This document shows, in pieces, positions 10,250 through 20,200 of a stretch of 64,000 nt of DNA (the stretch's first letter is position 1; each line of letters begins with the position of its first letter). The DNA comes from Thermosynechococcus sp. CL-1. GTDB lineage: Bacteria > Cyanobacteriota > Cyanobacteriia > Thermosynechococcales > Thermosynechococcaceae. Below the pieces are notes generated by a model. That model saw nothing but the letters and a program-made list of their open reading frames with translations. It was not told where the DNA came from and ran no database searches. The DNA lies in assembly GCF_008386235.1 (NCBI RefSeq), contig NZ_CP040671.1, forward strand, positions 434,001-498,000, given 5' to 3'. Position numbers and translations under genes: made by a program.

Positions 10250-12429
10250 TGACCCCCGTGATTGAACAACTGCAAAGTCTCAACCGCATTTTGGTAGAAC
10301 TGGCGCGGCGGCAGCCGTTCCACGGAGCAAACTTTGAGGAGATTTTGCAGGACATTCTCTGGACGAGTGCCCGCAGTCTCAATGTGGCACGGGTGAGTCT
10401 GTGGTTTTATTCGGGCGATCGCCAGCACATTGAATGTGCGCACTTGTTTCAACAGTCGCCGCCGGGGTTTACAGCAGGGATGAGGCTGACCGCCAGTGAC
10501 TATCCTCGCTACTTTGCGGCTCTACAAGAGGAGCGCACCATTACTGCCCATGACGCTTGGCACGATCCCCGCACGCGGGAGTTTCGCAAGACCTATTTAG
10601 AACCTCTTGGCATTACCTCGCTGTTGGATGTGCCCATCTGGGTTGAAGGGAGCATGATTGGCATCCTCTGCCACGAACACATTGGTTCACCTCGCCAGTG
10701 GACGGTTGCGGAGGAGCAGTTTGCCGCTTCCCTAGCGGATCTAGTGTCCTTGGTGGTGGAAAGTCGCGATCGCCACCGCGCCCTCAGAGCACTAGAGGAA
10801 AGCGAAGCCCGCTTAGCCACCTTCTTTCAAGCCACCTCTGAGGCAGTAATCATCCATGAGCAGGGGACAATTCTTGATGTCAACGCCGCAACTGAACGGC
10901 TGTTTGGCTATACGGCTTCAGAACTAGTGGGGCAGTCGGTGTTGTTGCTGACCCATCCAGAGGCGCGATCGCTGATTTTAGAGCGAATTCAGCAGCCCAT
11001 TGATATTCCCTTTGAAGCCCTTGCTCGCACCAAAAGTGGTGAAGCACTGATTGTTGAGGTTCAGGGAAAATCCATTCTCTATCGGGGGCGCTGGGCGAGG
11101 GTGGTGGGAATACGGGATATTACCCAACGCAAAACCGCTGAACAGAACGTACAATTGGCTGCCCAACGGCAACAACTGCTGGCGGAAATTGCCCTCCGCA
11201 TTCGCCAAACGCTGGAACTGCCAGAGATTCTCAATACCACAGTGGTGGAAGTGCGCCGCTATCTCCTCAGCGATCGCGTGTTTATTGTCTCTTTTGATCC
11301 GAGGACAGAGGAGATTCAAGTGGTGGCGGCGGCGATGGCGCCCCAATGGCACACGAATCTTGAGGTTCTCCTGCAAAACGTGCATTACCGTTCACGGCTG
11401 CTGACCACACCGGCCACACTCTCCTGCGAGCGGGAAATGCTTGATCCCCATCTGCGACAGGTGTATGCAGCGCACCATATCCAGTCTTGTCTGCTGATTC
11501 CGATCCAACATCAGCCCCAGGGCCCGTGCTTTTTACTGGGAGTCCACCAATGTGACCGCCCGCGAGAGTGGCAGCCCTACGAGCGCGCTTTTTTGGAGCA
11601 GTTGGCGACTCAGGTGGCGATCGCCCTGCAACAGGCAGAACTTTATCAACAACTGGCGGCCTTAAATGCCAACTTGGAACAGCAGGTGGCCGAGCGTACC
11701 GAGCAGTTGCAGCAAAAAATGCGTGAACTAGAGGAACTCAACCACCTCAAGGATGTCTTTTTGCACGCCGTATCCCATGATTTACGCACCCCTGTCCTAG
11801 GTACCCTGATGGTGATTAACCATCTCTTGCAGAACAACACCAGCGACACGATTCCTGTGCCCCGCAGCACCTTGACCTGTATTCAGCATAGCCAGCAGCG
11901 GCAACTACATCTGATTGAAACACTGCTGCATATTCACGTGGATCAGCAACCTTCCCTCTCTTTGGCGATCGCACCCACATCCTTAGCCACGCTTGTCAAG
12001 GCGATCGTGGCGGAGCTACAACCGCTGCTCCAGAAAAATAAAGCCACCGTAAAGCTTCAGATGGCACCAACCTTACCCCTAGTTCGCGCTGATCCCATCC
12101 AACTGCGGCGGGTCTATGAGAATTTGATTAGCAATGCCCTGAAACACAATCGCCCCGGCCTAACAATCACCCTCACAGCAGAGGTTCAGGAGGACATGGC
12201 TTACTGCACCGTTCAGGATAATGGGGTCGGTATTGGCTCTGACCAGCGATCGCGCCTCTTTGATCTGTATTACCGTGGCCGGGAAAGTCACCATCGCACC
12301 GGTATTGGTTTAGGGCTATACCTGTGTCGGCAAATTATTACGGCCCATGGTGGTGAGATAGGGGTTGAAGACAACCACCCGCAGGGGGCTACTTTTTGGT
12401 TTCGCATTCCCATAGCCAGACCAACATAA
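10249..12429 (+). CDS. GAF-PAS-GAF sensor histidine kinase
   Basis: 726 residues from the ATG at 10249; a TTG one codon earlier is possible. Domains: GAF (about 20-170), PAS with the sensing core SEAVIIHEQGTILDVNAATERLFGY (about 185-300), a second GAF (about 310-460), a coiled coil, then HisKA with phospho-acceptor H510 (AVSHDLRTP) and HATPase (N box NLISNALKHN, G boxes DNGVGIG and GIGLGLYLC). No transmembrane helix, so it is cytoplasmic. The second GAF has no conserved chromophore cysteine that I can assign, so a phytochrome role is not claimed. The coupling with msrB hints at an oxidative or redox signal; this is inference. No response regulator is adjacent. Confidence 0.88.
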   Translation: MTPVIEQLQSLNRILVELARRQPFHGANFEEILQDILWTSARSLNVARVSLWFYSGDRQHIECAHLFQQSPPGFTAGMRLTASDYPRYFAALQEERTITAHDAWHDPRTREFRKTYLEPLGITSLLDVPIWVEGSMIGILCHEHIGSPRQWTVAEEQFAASLADLVSLVVESRDRHRALRALEESEARLATFFQATSEAVIIHEQGTILDVNAATERLFGYTASELVGQSVLLLTHPEARSLILERIQQPIDIPFEALARTKSGEALIVEVQGKSILYRGRWARVVGIRDITQRKTAEQNVQLAAQRQQLLAEIALRIRQTLELPEILNTTVVEVRRYLLSDRVFIVSFDPRTEEIQVVAAAMAPQWHTNLEVLLQNVHYRSRLLTTPATLSCEREMLDPHLRQVYAAHHIQSCLLIPIQHQPQGPCFLLGVHQCDRPREWQPYERAFLEQLATQVAIALQQAELYQQLAALNANLEQQVAERTEQLQQKMRELEELNHLKDVFLHAVSHDLRTPVLGTLMVINHLLQNNTSDTIPVPRSTLTCIQHSQQRQLHLIETLLHIHVDQQPSLSLAIAPTSLATLVKAIVAELQPLLQKNKATVKLQMAPTLPLVRADPIQLRRVYENLISNALKHNRPGLTITLTAEVQEDMAYCTVQDNGVGIGSDQRSRLFDLYYRGRESHHRTGIGLGLYLCRQIITAHGGEIGVEDNHPQGATFWFRIPIARPT

Positions 12430-12463
12430 GGCATCATTACCCTTGACAAACCCAAGGCAAAAG

Positions 12464-12499
12464 CGAGACACTTAAGGCCAACCTCATCTTTTTGTCTCG
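12464..12499 (+). other. Inverted repeat after the kinase gene
   Basis: CGAGACA (12464-12470) and TGTCTCG (12493-12499) form a 7-bp stem with a 22-base loop that contains a T run. It could be an atypical terminator or part of the sepF upstream region. A second inverted repeat, CGTGGC...GCCACG, follows near 12548-12583. Confidence 0.35.
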
Positions 12500-12715
12500 G
12501 TTTCCTGTAAAATGGCCAGTTGAACCTTCCTGTTTTAACTCAACTCTCGTGGCCGTTTGTGCATAGGTTCCCTTTTAGCCACGAAACTAGGATTGTTAAG
12601 ACATGAAACATATTCATTTGGTTTTTATCCCTCTGACCTGTCGCGGTGACTCAGCTACGGCATGTCAGAAAATTCTTACAACTCATACATTTATTGGGAG
12701 CAATAGTGAGTCGTT

Positions 12716-13285
12716 ATGTTGGGCAAACTCCGTGACCTCATGGGCCTAACCCCAGAGACTGACATCTACGATGAGGAATACCCTCAAAGAACGGCACGAA
12801 CACTAACCACGGAATCCGACGTGGAATCGCTGCCCGCATCGCGGCCAACCCTGAGTCACGACTGTGACGCCAGTCCGTCTCCCTCAGTTGCCACTGGCTC
12901 AGTGCCGACGGGATCAGCTCCTTCGAATGTGATTGGGATGCCCAATGCCGGTCGTTGGTGGGGGGCAGTGGCGGAAGTTTTGGTGATGCAGCCCCGCAGT
13001 TTTAGTGAAATGCCTGAGGTGATCAAGGCTCTTAAAGAGCGGAAGTCTGTGGTGCTAAATCTGACCTTGATGGAGCCGGAGCAAGCCCAACGCTCAGTGG
13101 ATTTTGTTGCTGGTGCCACGTTCACGATTGATGGCCACCAAGAGCGCATTGGTGAGAGTATTTTCCTCTTTACGCCAAGCTGTGTCCAAGTGAGTACGCA
13201 AGTGGGGGGAGTGCGCCCAGCCGCAACACCGGTTGCCCCCCCACCCGCTTGGGGAATGGATGCCCAACAACAGCGCAGTGCCTAG
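12716..13285 (+). CDS. sepF: Cell division protein SepF
   Basis: 189 residues. The N-terminus [11 protein letters not shown] is the amphipathic membrane-targeting helix, a Ser/Pro-rich linker follows, and the core SepF domain (about 85-165: [26 protein letters not shown]...[11 protein letters not shown]...[12 protein letters not shown]) is intact. SepF (Cdv2 in cyanobacteria) tethers FtsZ to the membrane at the division site. The next gene is proC, a neighbour pair common in cyanobacteria and Gram-positives. The pipX/yggS genes sometimes found upstream are not here: 12430-12715 holds no recognisable gene. Confidence 0.93.
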   Translation: MLGKLRDLMGLTPETDIYDEEYPQRTARTLTTESDVESLPASRPTLSHDCDASPSPSVATGSVPTGSAPSNVIGMPNAGRWWGAVAEVLVMQPRSFSEMPEVIKALKERKSVVLNLTLMEPEQAQRSVDFVAGATFTIDGHQERIGESIFLFTPSCVQVSTQVGGVRPAATPVAPPPAWGMDAQQQRSA

Positions 13286-14081
13286 GGTGCCTGCCCTGGG
13301 GATCATTGGCTGTGGCCGCATGGCGGAAGCAATGCTTTCGCGGTTGCTTACCAACGGTCTCTTGCCAGAGCAGGTGTGGGTATCGGCGCGATCGCCCCAG
13401 CGGCAGCAGTATCTAGCCCACACCTATGGGGTTAGGGTGACAACGAACCTAGAGGTCGCTACCGCCGAAACGCTCCTACTGGCGGTCAAGCCACAGGTCT
13501 TTGCCGATATTGAGTCAGAACTGGCGGATACGCCGGTAGCTCAGGGCACTGGCGTTGCCCTTTCCATCATGGCAGGGATTAACAGTGGGCGGCTGCGGCG
13601 GCTTTTTCCCCAGCGGTTGATCTTTCGCGCCATGCCGAATACACCAGCCCAAGTGGGCGCCGGCGTGATTGCCCTTGCTAGCGATAGTGCAGCGACTGAA
13701 GCAGAGATCGCAAAAATTAAGAATTTGTTAGGTGTGCTAGGGCAAGTGGTGGCCGTCAGTGAAGGGCAAATGGATGCGGTCACTGCACTTTCTGGCTCAG
13801 GGCCTGCCTTTATTGCCCTTATTGTGGAGGCCTTGTGCGATGCGGGGGTGGCGGTGGGCTTGTCGCGATCGCTGACACAGGAACTCGTTTATGGCACAAT
13901 AGCAGGCACAGTACAATTACTTAATGAGCGCGGGCTGCATCCAGCGCAACTCAAGGATGCGGTCACCAGTCCTGCGGGGACAACCATTGCGGGTCTCGAA
14001 GTACTGGAAGCTGCTGGTGTGCGTGGAACCCTCATGCAAACGGTAAAAGCGGCCTACGAGCGTGCCCAAGCCCTCAACTAA
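13260..14081 (+). CDS. proC: Pyrroline-5-carboxylate reductase
   Basis: 273 residues from the ATG at 13260, which overlaps the sepF 3' end by 26 bp; a TTG at 13233 would add nine residues. NAD(P) binding is shown by [13 protein letters not shown]; further landmarks are [30 protein letters not shown] and the C-terminal signature [18 protein letters not shown]. It carries out the last step of proline synthesis. It is very probably co-transcribed with sepF and translationally coupled. Confidence 0.95.
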   Translation: MPNNSAVPRVPALGIIGCGRMAEAMLSRLLTNGLLPEQVWVSARSPQRQQYLAHTYGVRVTTNLEVATAETLLLAVKPQVFADIESELADTPVAQGTGVALSIMAGINSGRLRRLFPQRLIFRAMPNTPAQVGAGVIALASDSAATEAEIAKIKNLLGVLGQVVAVSEGQMDAVTALSGSGPAFIALIVEALCDAGVAVGLSRSLTQELVYGTIAGTVQLLNERGLHPAQLKDAVTSPAGTTIAGLEVLEAAGVRGTLMQTVKAAYERAQALN

Positions 14082-14328
14082 GTGCCTATGCCCAACTCTC
14101 CCACAACCGCTGCCCCCCCCGCCATCGAAGGCTTAGATGGGAAGGTGGTGTTCATTGACTACTTTGCCTGTGTCACTGCCATCACTGCCTTGAGTTTGAG
14201 CCAAATTTGCTACTGGCGTCTGTTGTCTCCCCTGTTGGGGATTCGCCGTCGGAGTGGTGGTGGGGGCGATCGCCGGCGCGTGTACAGCCGCGCGGTCACA
14301 ATTCGGCAACTCAACAGGACTTGGCTGA
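14082..14328 (+). pseudogene. Probable small membrane protein with frameshift in a G run
   Basis: The open frame starting right after the proC stop encodes a Pro-rich start and a hydrophobic segment (VFIDYFACVTAITALSLSQICYW). It then turns Arg/Gly-rich at GGGG (14237-14240). If one G is removed the frame continues as LLGFAVGVVVGAIAGACTAA to a stop at 14326-14328, a typical second membrane helix with small-residue spacing. The restored product of about 80 residues would end 9 bp before dapA. Either a real indel or a sequencing error; I do not recognise the family. Confidence 0.45.
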
Positions 14329-14337
14329 GGGTGGACT

Positions 14338-15228
14338 GTGACTGACTTTGGACGTGTGATTACCGCCATGATTACGCCATTTACAGCCGATGGCGCGATC
14401 GCCTACGATGTGGCGGCAGAACTGGCACAGCACCTTGTGGCCAATGGCTCCGATAGCATTGTGGTTTGTGGCACCACCGGCGAATCCCCCACCCTCACTT
14501 GGGAAGAGGAATTTCAACTCTTTCAAACGGTGCAGCAGGCTGTGGCAGGCAAAGCCAAGGTGATTGCAGGTACGGGTTCCAACTCCACCCGTGAAGCGAT
14601 TGAAGCCACTGCAAAAGCCGCCGAATTAGGACTTGATGGTGCCCTCTTGGTGGTACCCTATTACAACAAACCCCCTCAAGAGGGTCTTTACGCCCATTTT
14701 CAGGCGATCGCCCAGGCGGTGCCGGACTTTCCCCTCATGCTCTACAACATCCCCGGCCGCACAGGGCAGAACCTGCTACCAGAAACAGTGATCCGCCTTG
14801 CTGACTACCCAAACATTGTTGCCATCAAAGAAGCCAGCGGCAGCCTTGATCAAGCCAGTGCCCTACGTGCTGCCCTACCGCCGACCTTTCGCATTTACTC
14901 CGGCGATGATTCCCTAACGTTGCCATTGCTGGCCGTGGGTGGTTATGGTGTCGTCAGTGTAGCCAGTCACCTTGTTGGCCCTCGCATTCAAGAGATGATC
15001 CAAGCCTTTGTCCAAGGAGCGACGGCCAAAGCCACTGCTATTCATTGTCAACTATTGCCCCTGTTCAAGGTTTTATTTGTGACGACGAATCCGATTCCGA
15101 TTAAAGCTGCTCTTCGCCTGCAAGGTTGGGCGGTGGGTGCTCCCCGACTGCCCCTTACATCTGCGAGTGACGCTGTGATTAGCCAATTGAAGCCCGTTTT
15201 AGATCACCTTGGCCTACTGAAGTCTTAA
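14338..15228 (+). CDS. dapA: 4-hydroxy-tetrahydrodipicolinate synthase
   Basis: 296 residues with a GTG start at 14338, chosen because the family begins [14 protein letters not shown]. Motifs: [15 protein letters not shown], the tyrosine region [17 protein letters not shown], and the Schiff-base lysine in [13 protein letters not shown]. It condenses pyruvate with aspartate semialdehyde in lysine and diaminopimelate (cell-wall) synthesis. It lies 59 bp upstream of rnj, an arrangement (dapA-rnj) also seen in other bacteria. Confidence 0.95.
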   Translation: MTDFGRVITAMITPFTADGAIAYDVAAELAQHLVANGSDSIVVCGTTGESPTLTWEEEFQLFQTVQQAVAGKAKVIAGTGSNSTREAIEATAKAAELGLDGALLVVPYYNKPPQEGLYAHFQAIAQAVPDFPLMLYNIPGRTGQNLLPETVIRLADYPNIVAIKEASGSLDQASALRAALPPTFRIYSGDDSLTLPLLAVGGYGVVSVASHLVGPRIQEMIQAFVQGATAKATAIHCQLLPLFKVLFVTTNPIPIKAALRLQGWAVGAPRLPLTSASDAVISQLKPVLDHLGLLKS

Positions 15229-15287
15229 GACAACGCTGGGCATTTCCCAAGCTGCACCTTTTTTGTTGTTTCATCGTAAGGAGACCT

Positions 15288-17033
15288 ATGAGTCAATCCG
15301 CTGCAACTGCTGCCCTAAAAATTATTCCCCTCGGTGGGCTGCACGAAATTGGCAAGAACACCTGTGTTTTTGAATTCCAAGATGAAATTATTTTGCTGGA
15401 CGCAGGGTTAGCCTTTCCCACCGATGGCATGCATGGGGTCAATATCGTCTTACCCGATATGACGTACCTGCGGCAAAACCGCGAAAAAATCAAGGGAATG
15501 ATTGTGACCCACGGCCACGAGGATCACATTGGTGGCATCCCCTTTCATCTCAAGCAGTTTGATATTCCCGTCATCTATGGCCCGCGTCTTGCGATGGCAC
15601 TGCTCCAAGGGAAGCTGGAAGAGGCAGGGGTTGGCGATCGCACCGAACTGCGCACGGTACAGCCGCGGGAGATGGTGCGTTTGGGCAAAAACTTCCTTGT
15701 GGAGTATATCCGCAATACCCATTCCATTGCCGATAGCTTCTCCGTGGCGATTCATACCCCCATTGGCGTGATTATCCACACCGGGGATTTCAAATTTGAC
15801 TTTACCCCCGTTGATGGCGAGTGCTTTGACATTCAGCGGCTGGCGGAGCATGGGGAGAAGGGGGTTCTCTGTCTCATTAGTGACTCCACCAATTCGGAAG
15901 TGCCCGGCCACACCCCCTCGGAGCGATCGGTGTTTCCCAACTTGGATCGTGCCTTTAGCCAAGCAGAGGGGCGGATTATTTTTACCACCTTTGCCTCCTC
16001 GGTACATCGCCTCAGTATGGCTTTAGAGCTGGCTCAAAAATATGGCCGCGTGGTTTCGGTCTTGGGGCGATCGATGCTCAATGTCATTGCCCATGCGCGG
16101 CAGTTGGGCTACATTCACTGCCCAGACGATCTCTTTGTGCCACTGCACATGATGCACAAGTACCCCGATCATCAGGTGATGTACCTGACCACTGGCTCCC
16201 AAGGGGAACCTCTGTCTGCCCTGACGCGGATTTCCAAAGGGGAACACAACAAAATTAAAATTCGCCCCGGCGATACTGTGATTCTCTCAGCTCACCCCAT
16301 TCCGGGGAACACGATTGCCGTGGTCAACATGATCGATCGCCTGATGATGCAAGGCGCCAAAGTCATCTACGGTCGCGAACAGGGCATTCACGTCTCTGGT
16401 CATGCCTGCCAAGAGGATCAAAAGCTGATGCTGGCGTTGACCAAGCCCAAGTTCTTTTTACCCGTACATGGCGAGCACCGCATGCTGGTGAAACACGCCC
16501 AAACGGCTCAGAGCATGGGCATTCCCCCTGAGAATATGGTGATTATTGACAACGGCGATGTGGTGGAACTTACCCGTGACTCGATTCGGGTCGTCGATAA
16601 GGTGCCTGCTGGCATTGAGTTACTAGATCGCGGTGGCATTGTCAAAGCCCATGTGCTGCAAGAGCGACAACAACTGGCTGAGGAAGGCATTATCACCGTG
16701 GCGGTGGCGGTGGGTACTGATGGTAGCCTGAAGGCCACTCCTGAAGTCCACCTGCGGGGCGTGGTCACGGCGATTGAGCCACAGGCTTGGCAGGCTTGGG
16801 TACATGCCACGGTCGAAACCGCTTTGAGCGATCGCTGGAGTGAATATGCCCGCAACGGCGATATCGATTGGGCAGGGGTCAAAGCCCACATTGAACGGGA
16901 ACTGGTGCGACTGGTGCGCCGTGAACTTCAGGGCAATGCCTCAGTCCTATTGCTTCTGCAACCCATCGAAGTCACCCCCACGGTGACCACGGGAATTCGG
17001 CGGCGTCGCAGCACGGCTTCTGTGGTTGGCTAG
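15288..17033 (+). CDS. rnj: Ribonuclease J
   Basis: 581 residues. The metallo-beta-lactamase motif HGHEDH (residues 75-80) binds two metal ions. Further motifs are HTGDFKFD, SDSTNS, the beta-CASP region (FTTFASSVHRL, LGRSM) and VHGEHRML. The C-terminal domain contributes to dimer formation. It has 5'-3' exo- and endonuclease activity in mRNA turnover. An AGGAGA ribosome site stands 5-10 bases before the ATG. A long hairpin follows the stop. Confidence 0.95.
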   Translation: MSQSAATAALKIIPLGGLHEIGKNTCVFEFQDEIILLDAGLAFPTDGMHGVNIVLPDMTYLRQNREKIKGMIVTHGHEDHIGGIPFHLKQFDIPVIYGPRLAMALLQGKLEEAGVGDRTELRTVQPREMVRLGKNFLVEYIRNTHSIADSFSVAIHTPIGVIIHTGDFKFDFTPVDGECFDIQRLAEHGEKGVLCLISDSTNSEVPGHTPSERSVFPNLDRAFSQAEGRIIFTTFASSVHRLSMALELAQKYGRVVSVLGRSMLNVIAHARQLGYIHCPDDLFVPLHMMHKYPDHQVMYLTTGSQGEPLSALTRISKGEHNKIKIRPGDTVILSAHPIPGNTIAVVNMIDRLMMQGAKVIYGREQGIHVSGHACQEDQKLMLALTKPKFFLPVHGEHRMLVKHAQTAQSMGIPPENMVIIDNGDVVELTRDSIRVVDKVPAGIELLDRGGIVKAHVLQERQQLAEEGIITVAVAVGTDGSLKATPEVHLRGVVTAIEPQAWQAWVHATVETALSDRWSEYARNGDIDWAGVKAHIERELVRLVRRELQGNASVLLLLQPIEVTPTVTTGIRRRRSTASVVG

Positions 17034-17046
17034 CATCAAGCCCCTT

Positions 17047-17097
17047 GGGCAGGAGAAGGTGCCTATTTTGTAGGGCATCCCTGCCCGTTTATTTTTG
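17047..17097 (+). terminator. Putative terminator after rnj
   Basis: Outer stem GGGCAGG (17047-17053) pairs with CCTGCCC (17080-17086), with an inner imperfect stem GGTGCC...GGGCATC, followed by GTTTATTTTTGTT. A long but plausible intrinsic terminator. Confidence 0.6.
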
Positions 17098-17275
17098 TTG
17101 CCGCTGCGCTAGCTAGCGTTGAAACGATCGGGGGCTTTCGGTTGATTTCTTGCCGAGCAATAGCCCCTCAACACGTTCAACTGATTAGGAAGCAACTCAA
17201 CCATAGTTAACAACTAAAGCTAGAATTACAATAACAGACTAGTACCAATATCACAAATAAAAATTGTGGCGCGCA

Positions 17276-20200
17276 ATGGATATTGATGATTTTGATGTTA
17301 ATTCGATGACTACTGCAGCTCAGCATCCTGACCCTTGTGTACGTCGGCAGGTAGCGCAGTCTGCTACTACTTCACCAAACATTTTACGGATGTTGGCCAA
17401 TGACCCCGATAAAAAAGTGCGCCTTGCGGTTGCTGCCAATGGCAATACCCCTGCTGAAGTCCTAGAGGCTTGGCTATCGGAAGCTCAAAGCAATAAACCG
17501 TTAGCAGAAGCTCTTGCCAAGAACCCCAGTGCATCCCATGCTCTCCTGACAACTTTAGCACAACATCCAGCGGCCAATGTCCGCCGTAAAGTGGCGATGA
17601 ATCCCCAGACCCCTCCAGCGACCCTCTATAAACTAGCTGAGGAATTTCCAGTGGCAGTAGCTCGCAATCCTGGGATGAAACTCCTTGTGCTCCAAGACAG
17701 TGAACTACAGAGCATCAGTGATGAAACCTTAATACGAATATTAAAGCTTACAGAGCCGCCGACTTGGGCATTGACAGTTGCAGTTCAGCGTCAAAGCGCA
17801 AAAGTAAGACAGCAGGCGGCTAGGGCAAAAACGATTCTTCCTGAACTCCTCGCAACCCTTGCGAAGGATAAGGATAAATATGTTCGCGCAGCAGTAGCGG
17901 GGAACCCGAATACTCCTGTCTCTGCCCTCGAAACCCTTGCGAAGGATGAGAGTTGGGATGTTCGCGCAGTAGTAGCGGGGAACCCCAATACTCCTGTCTC
18001 TGCCCTCGAAACCCTTGCGAAGGATGAGGATAGCGATGTTCGCAGAGCAATAGCAGAAAGACCTGAAATTGTTTCGTTGATTGAGGAGGCTAAGAGCAAC
18101 GACACCGCTACCATCCGACTAGCAGAGCTAGCTAGCCACTTTTGTACGGATGTTCGCGCAGCAGTAGCGGGGAACCCGAATACTCCTGCTTCTGCCCTCG
18201 AAACCCTTGCGAAGGATGAGTATAGCGATGTTCGTGAAGTAGTAGCGGGGAACCCCAATACTCCTGTCTCTACCCTCGAAACCCTTGCTGAGGATGAGGA
18301 TAGCGATGTTCGCAGAGCAGTAGCGGGGAACCCCAATACTCCTGTCTCACTCCTCGAAACCCTTGCTGAGGATGAGGATAGCGATGTTCGCGCAGCAGTA
18401 GCGGGGAACCCCAATACTCCTGTCTCTGCCCTCGAAACCCTTGCTGAGGATTGGTATTGGAAGGTTCGTAAAGCAATAGCAGAAAGACCTGAAATTGTCT
18501 CGTTGATTGAAGAGGCTAAGAGCAACGACACCACTACCATCCGACTAGCAGAGCTAGCTAGCCACTTTTGTACGGATGTTCGCCAAGCGGTAGCGGGGAA
18601 CCCGAATACTCCTGCTTCTGTTTTGGCAACCCTTGCTCAGCCTCTTCGCGTAGCATTAGCGGGGAACCCCAATACTCCTGCTTCTGCCCTCAAAACCCTT
18701 GCGAAGGATGAGAGTTGGAATGTTCGCGCAGCAGTAGCGGGGAACCCCAATACTCCTGTCTCTGCCCTCGAAACCCTTGCGAAGGATGAGGATAGCGATG
18801 TTCGCAGAGCAATAGCAGAAAGACCTGAAATTGTTTCGTTGATTGAAGAGGCTAAGAGCAACGACACCGCTACCATCCGACTAGCAAAGCTAGCTAGTCA
18901 CTTTTGTACGGATGTTCGCGTAGCAGTAGCGGGGAACCCCAATACTCCTGTCTCTGCCCTCGAAACCCTTGCGAAGGATGAGGATAACGATGTTCGCAGA
19001 GCAGTAGCAGAAAGACCTGACATTGTTTCGTTGATTGAGGAGGCTAAGAGCAACGACACCGCTACCATCCGACTAGCAGAGCTAGCTAGCCACTTTTGTA
19101 CGGATGTTCGCCAAGCGGTAGCGGGGAACCCGAATACTCCTGCTTCTGTTTTGGCAACCCTTGCTCAGCCTCTTCGCGTAGAATTAGCGGGGAACCCCAA
19201 TACTCCTGCTTCTGCCCTCGAAACCCTTGCGAAGGATGAGAGTTGGGATGTTCGTGAAGCAGTAGCGGGGAACCCCAATACTCCTGTCTCTGCCCTCGAA
19301 ACCCTTGCGAAGGATGAGGATAGCGATGTTCGCGCAGCAGTAGCGGGGAACCCCAATACTCCTGTCTCTGCCCTCGAAACCCTTGCTGAGGATGAGCATT
19401 GGTGGGTTCGCACGGCAGTAGCGGGGAACCCCAATACTCCTGCTTCTGCCCTCGAAACCCTTGCTGAGGATGAGGATTGGTGGTTTCGCGCAGTAGTAGC
19501 GGGGAACCCCAATACTCCTGTCTCTGCCCTCGAAACCCTTGCGAAGGATGAGTATTGGACTGTTCGCGCAGCAGTAGCGGGGAACCCCAATACTCCTGTC
19601 TCACTCCTCGAAACCCTTGCGAAGGATGAGAGTTCGAATGTTCGCGCAGCAGTAGCGGGGAACCCCAATACTCCCGCCTCTGCCCTCGAAACCCTTGCGA
19701 AGGATGAGGATAGCGATGTTCGCAGAGCAATAGCAGAAAGACCTGAAATTGTTTCGTTGATTGAGGAGGCTAAGAGCAACGACACCGCTATCATCCGACT
19801 AGCAGAGCTAGCTAGCCACTTTTGTACGGATGTTCGCGCAGCAGTAGCGGGGAACCCCAATACTCCTGTCTCTACCCTCGCAACCCTTGCGAAGGATGAG
19901 AGTTGGGATGTTTGTGAAGTAGTAGCGGGGAACCCCAATACTCCTGTCTCTGCCCTCGAAACCCTTGCTGAGGATGAGGATAACGATGTTCGCAGAGCAG
20001 TAGCAGAAAGACCTGACATTGTTTCGTTGATTGAGGAGGCTAAGAGCAACGACACCGCTACCATCCGACTAGCAGAGCTAGCTAGCCACTTTTGTACGGA
20101 TGTTCGCCAAGCGGTAGCGGGGAACCCGAATACTCCTGCTTCTGTTTTGGCAACCCTTGCTCAGCCTCTTCGCGTAGCATTAGCGGGGAACCCCAATACT

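Noticed and set aside
12603-12713. Short plus-strand frame starting MKHIHLVFIPL upstream of sepF
   Set aside because: It overlaps the sepF start in another frame, has no clear ribosome site and no known family. A leader peptide cannot be excluded but is not supported.
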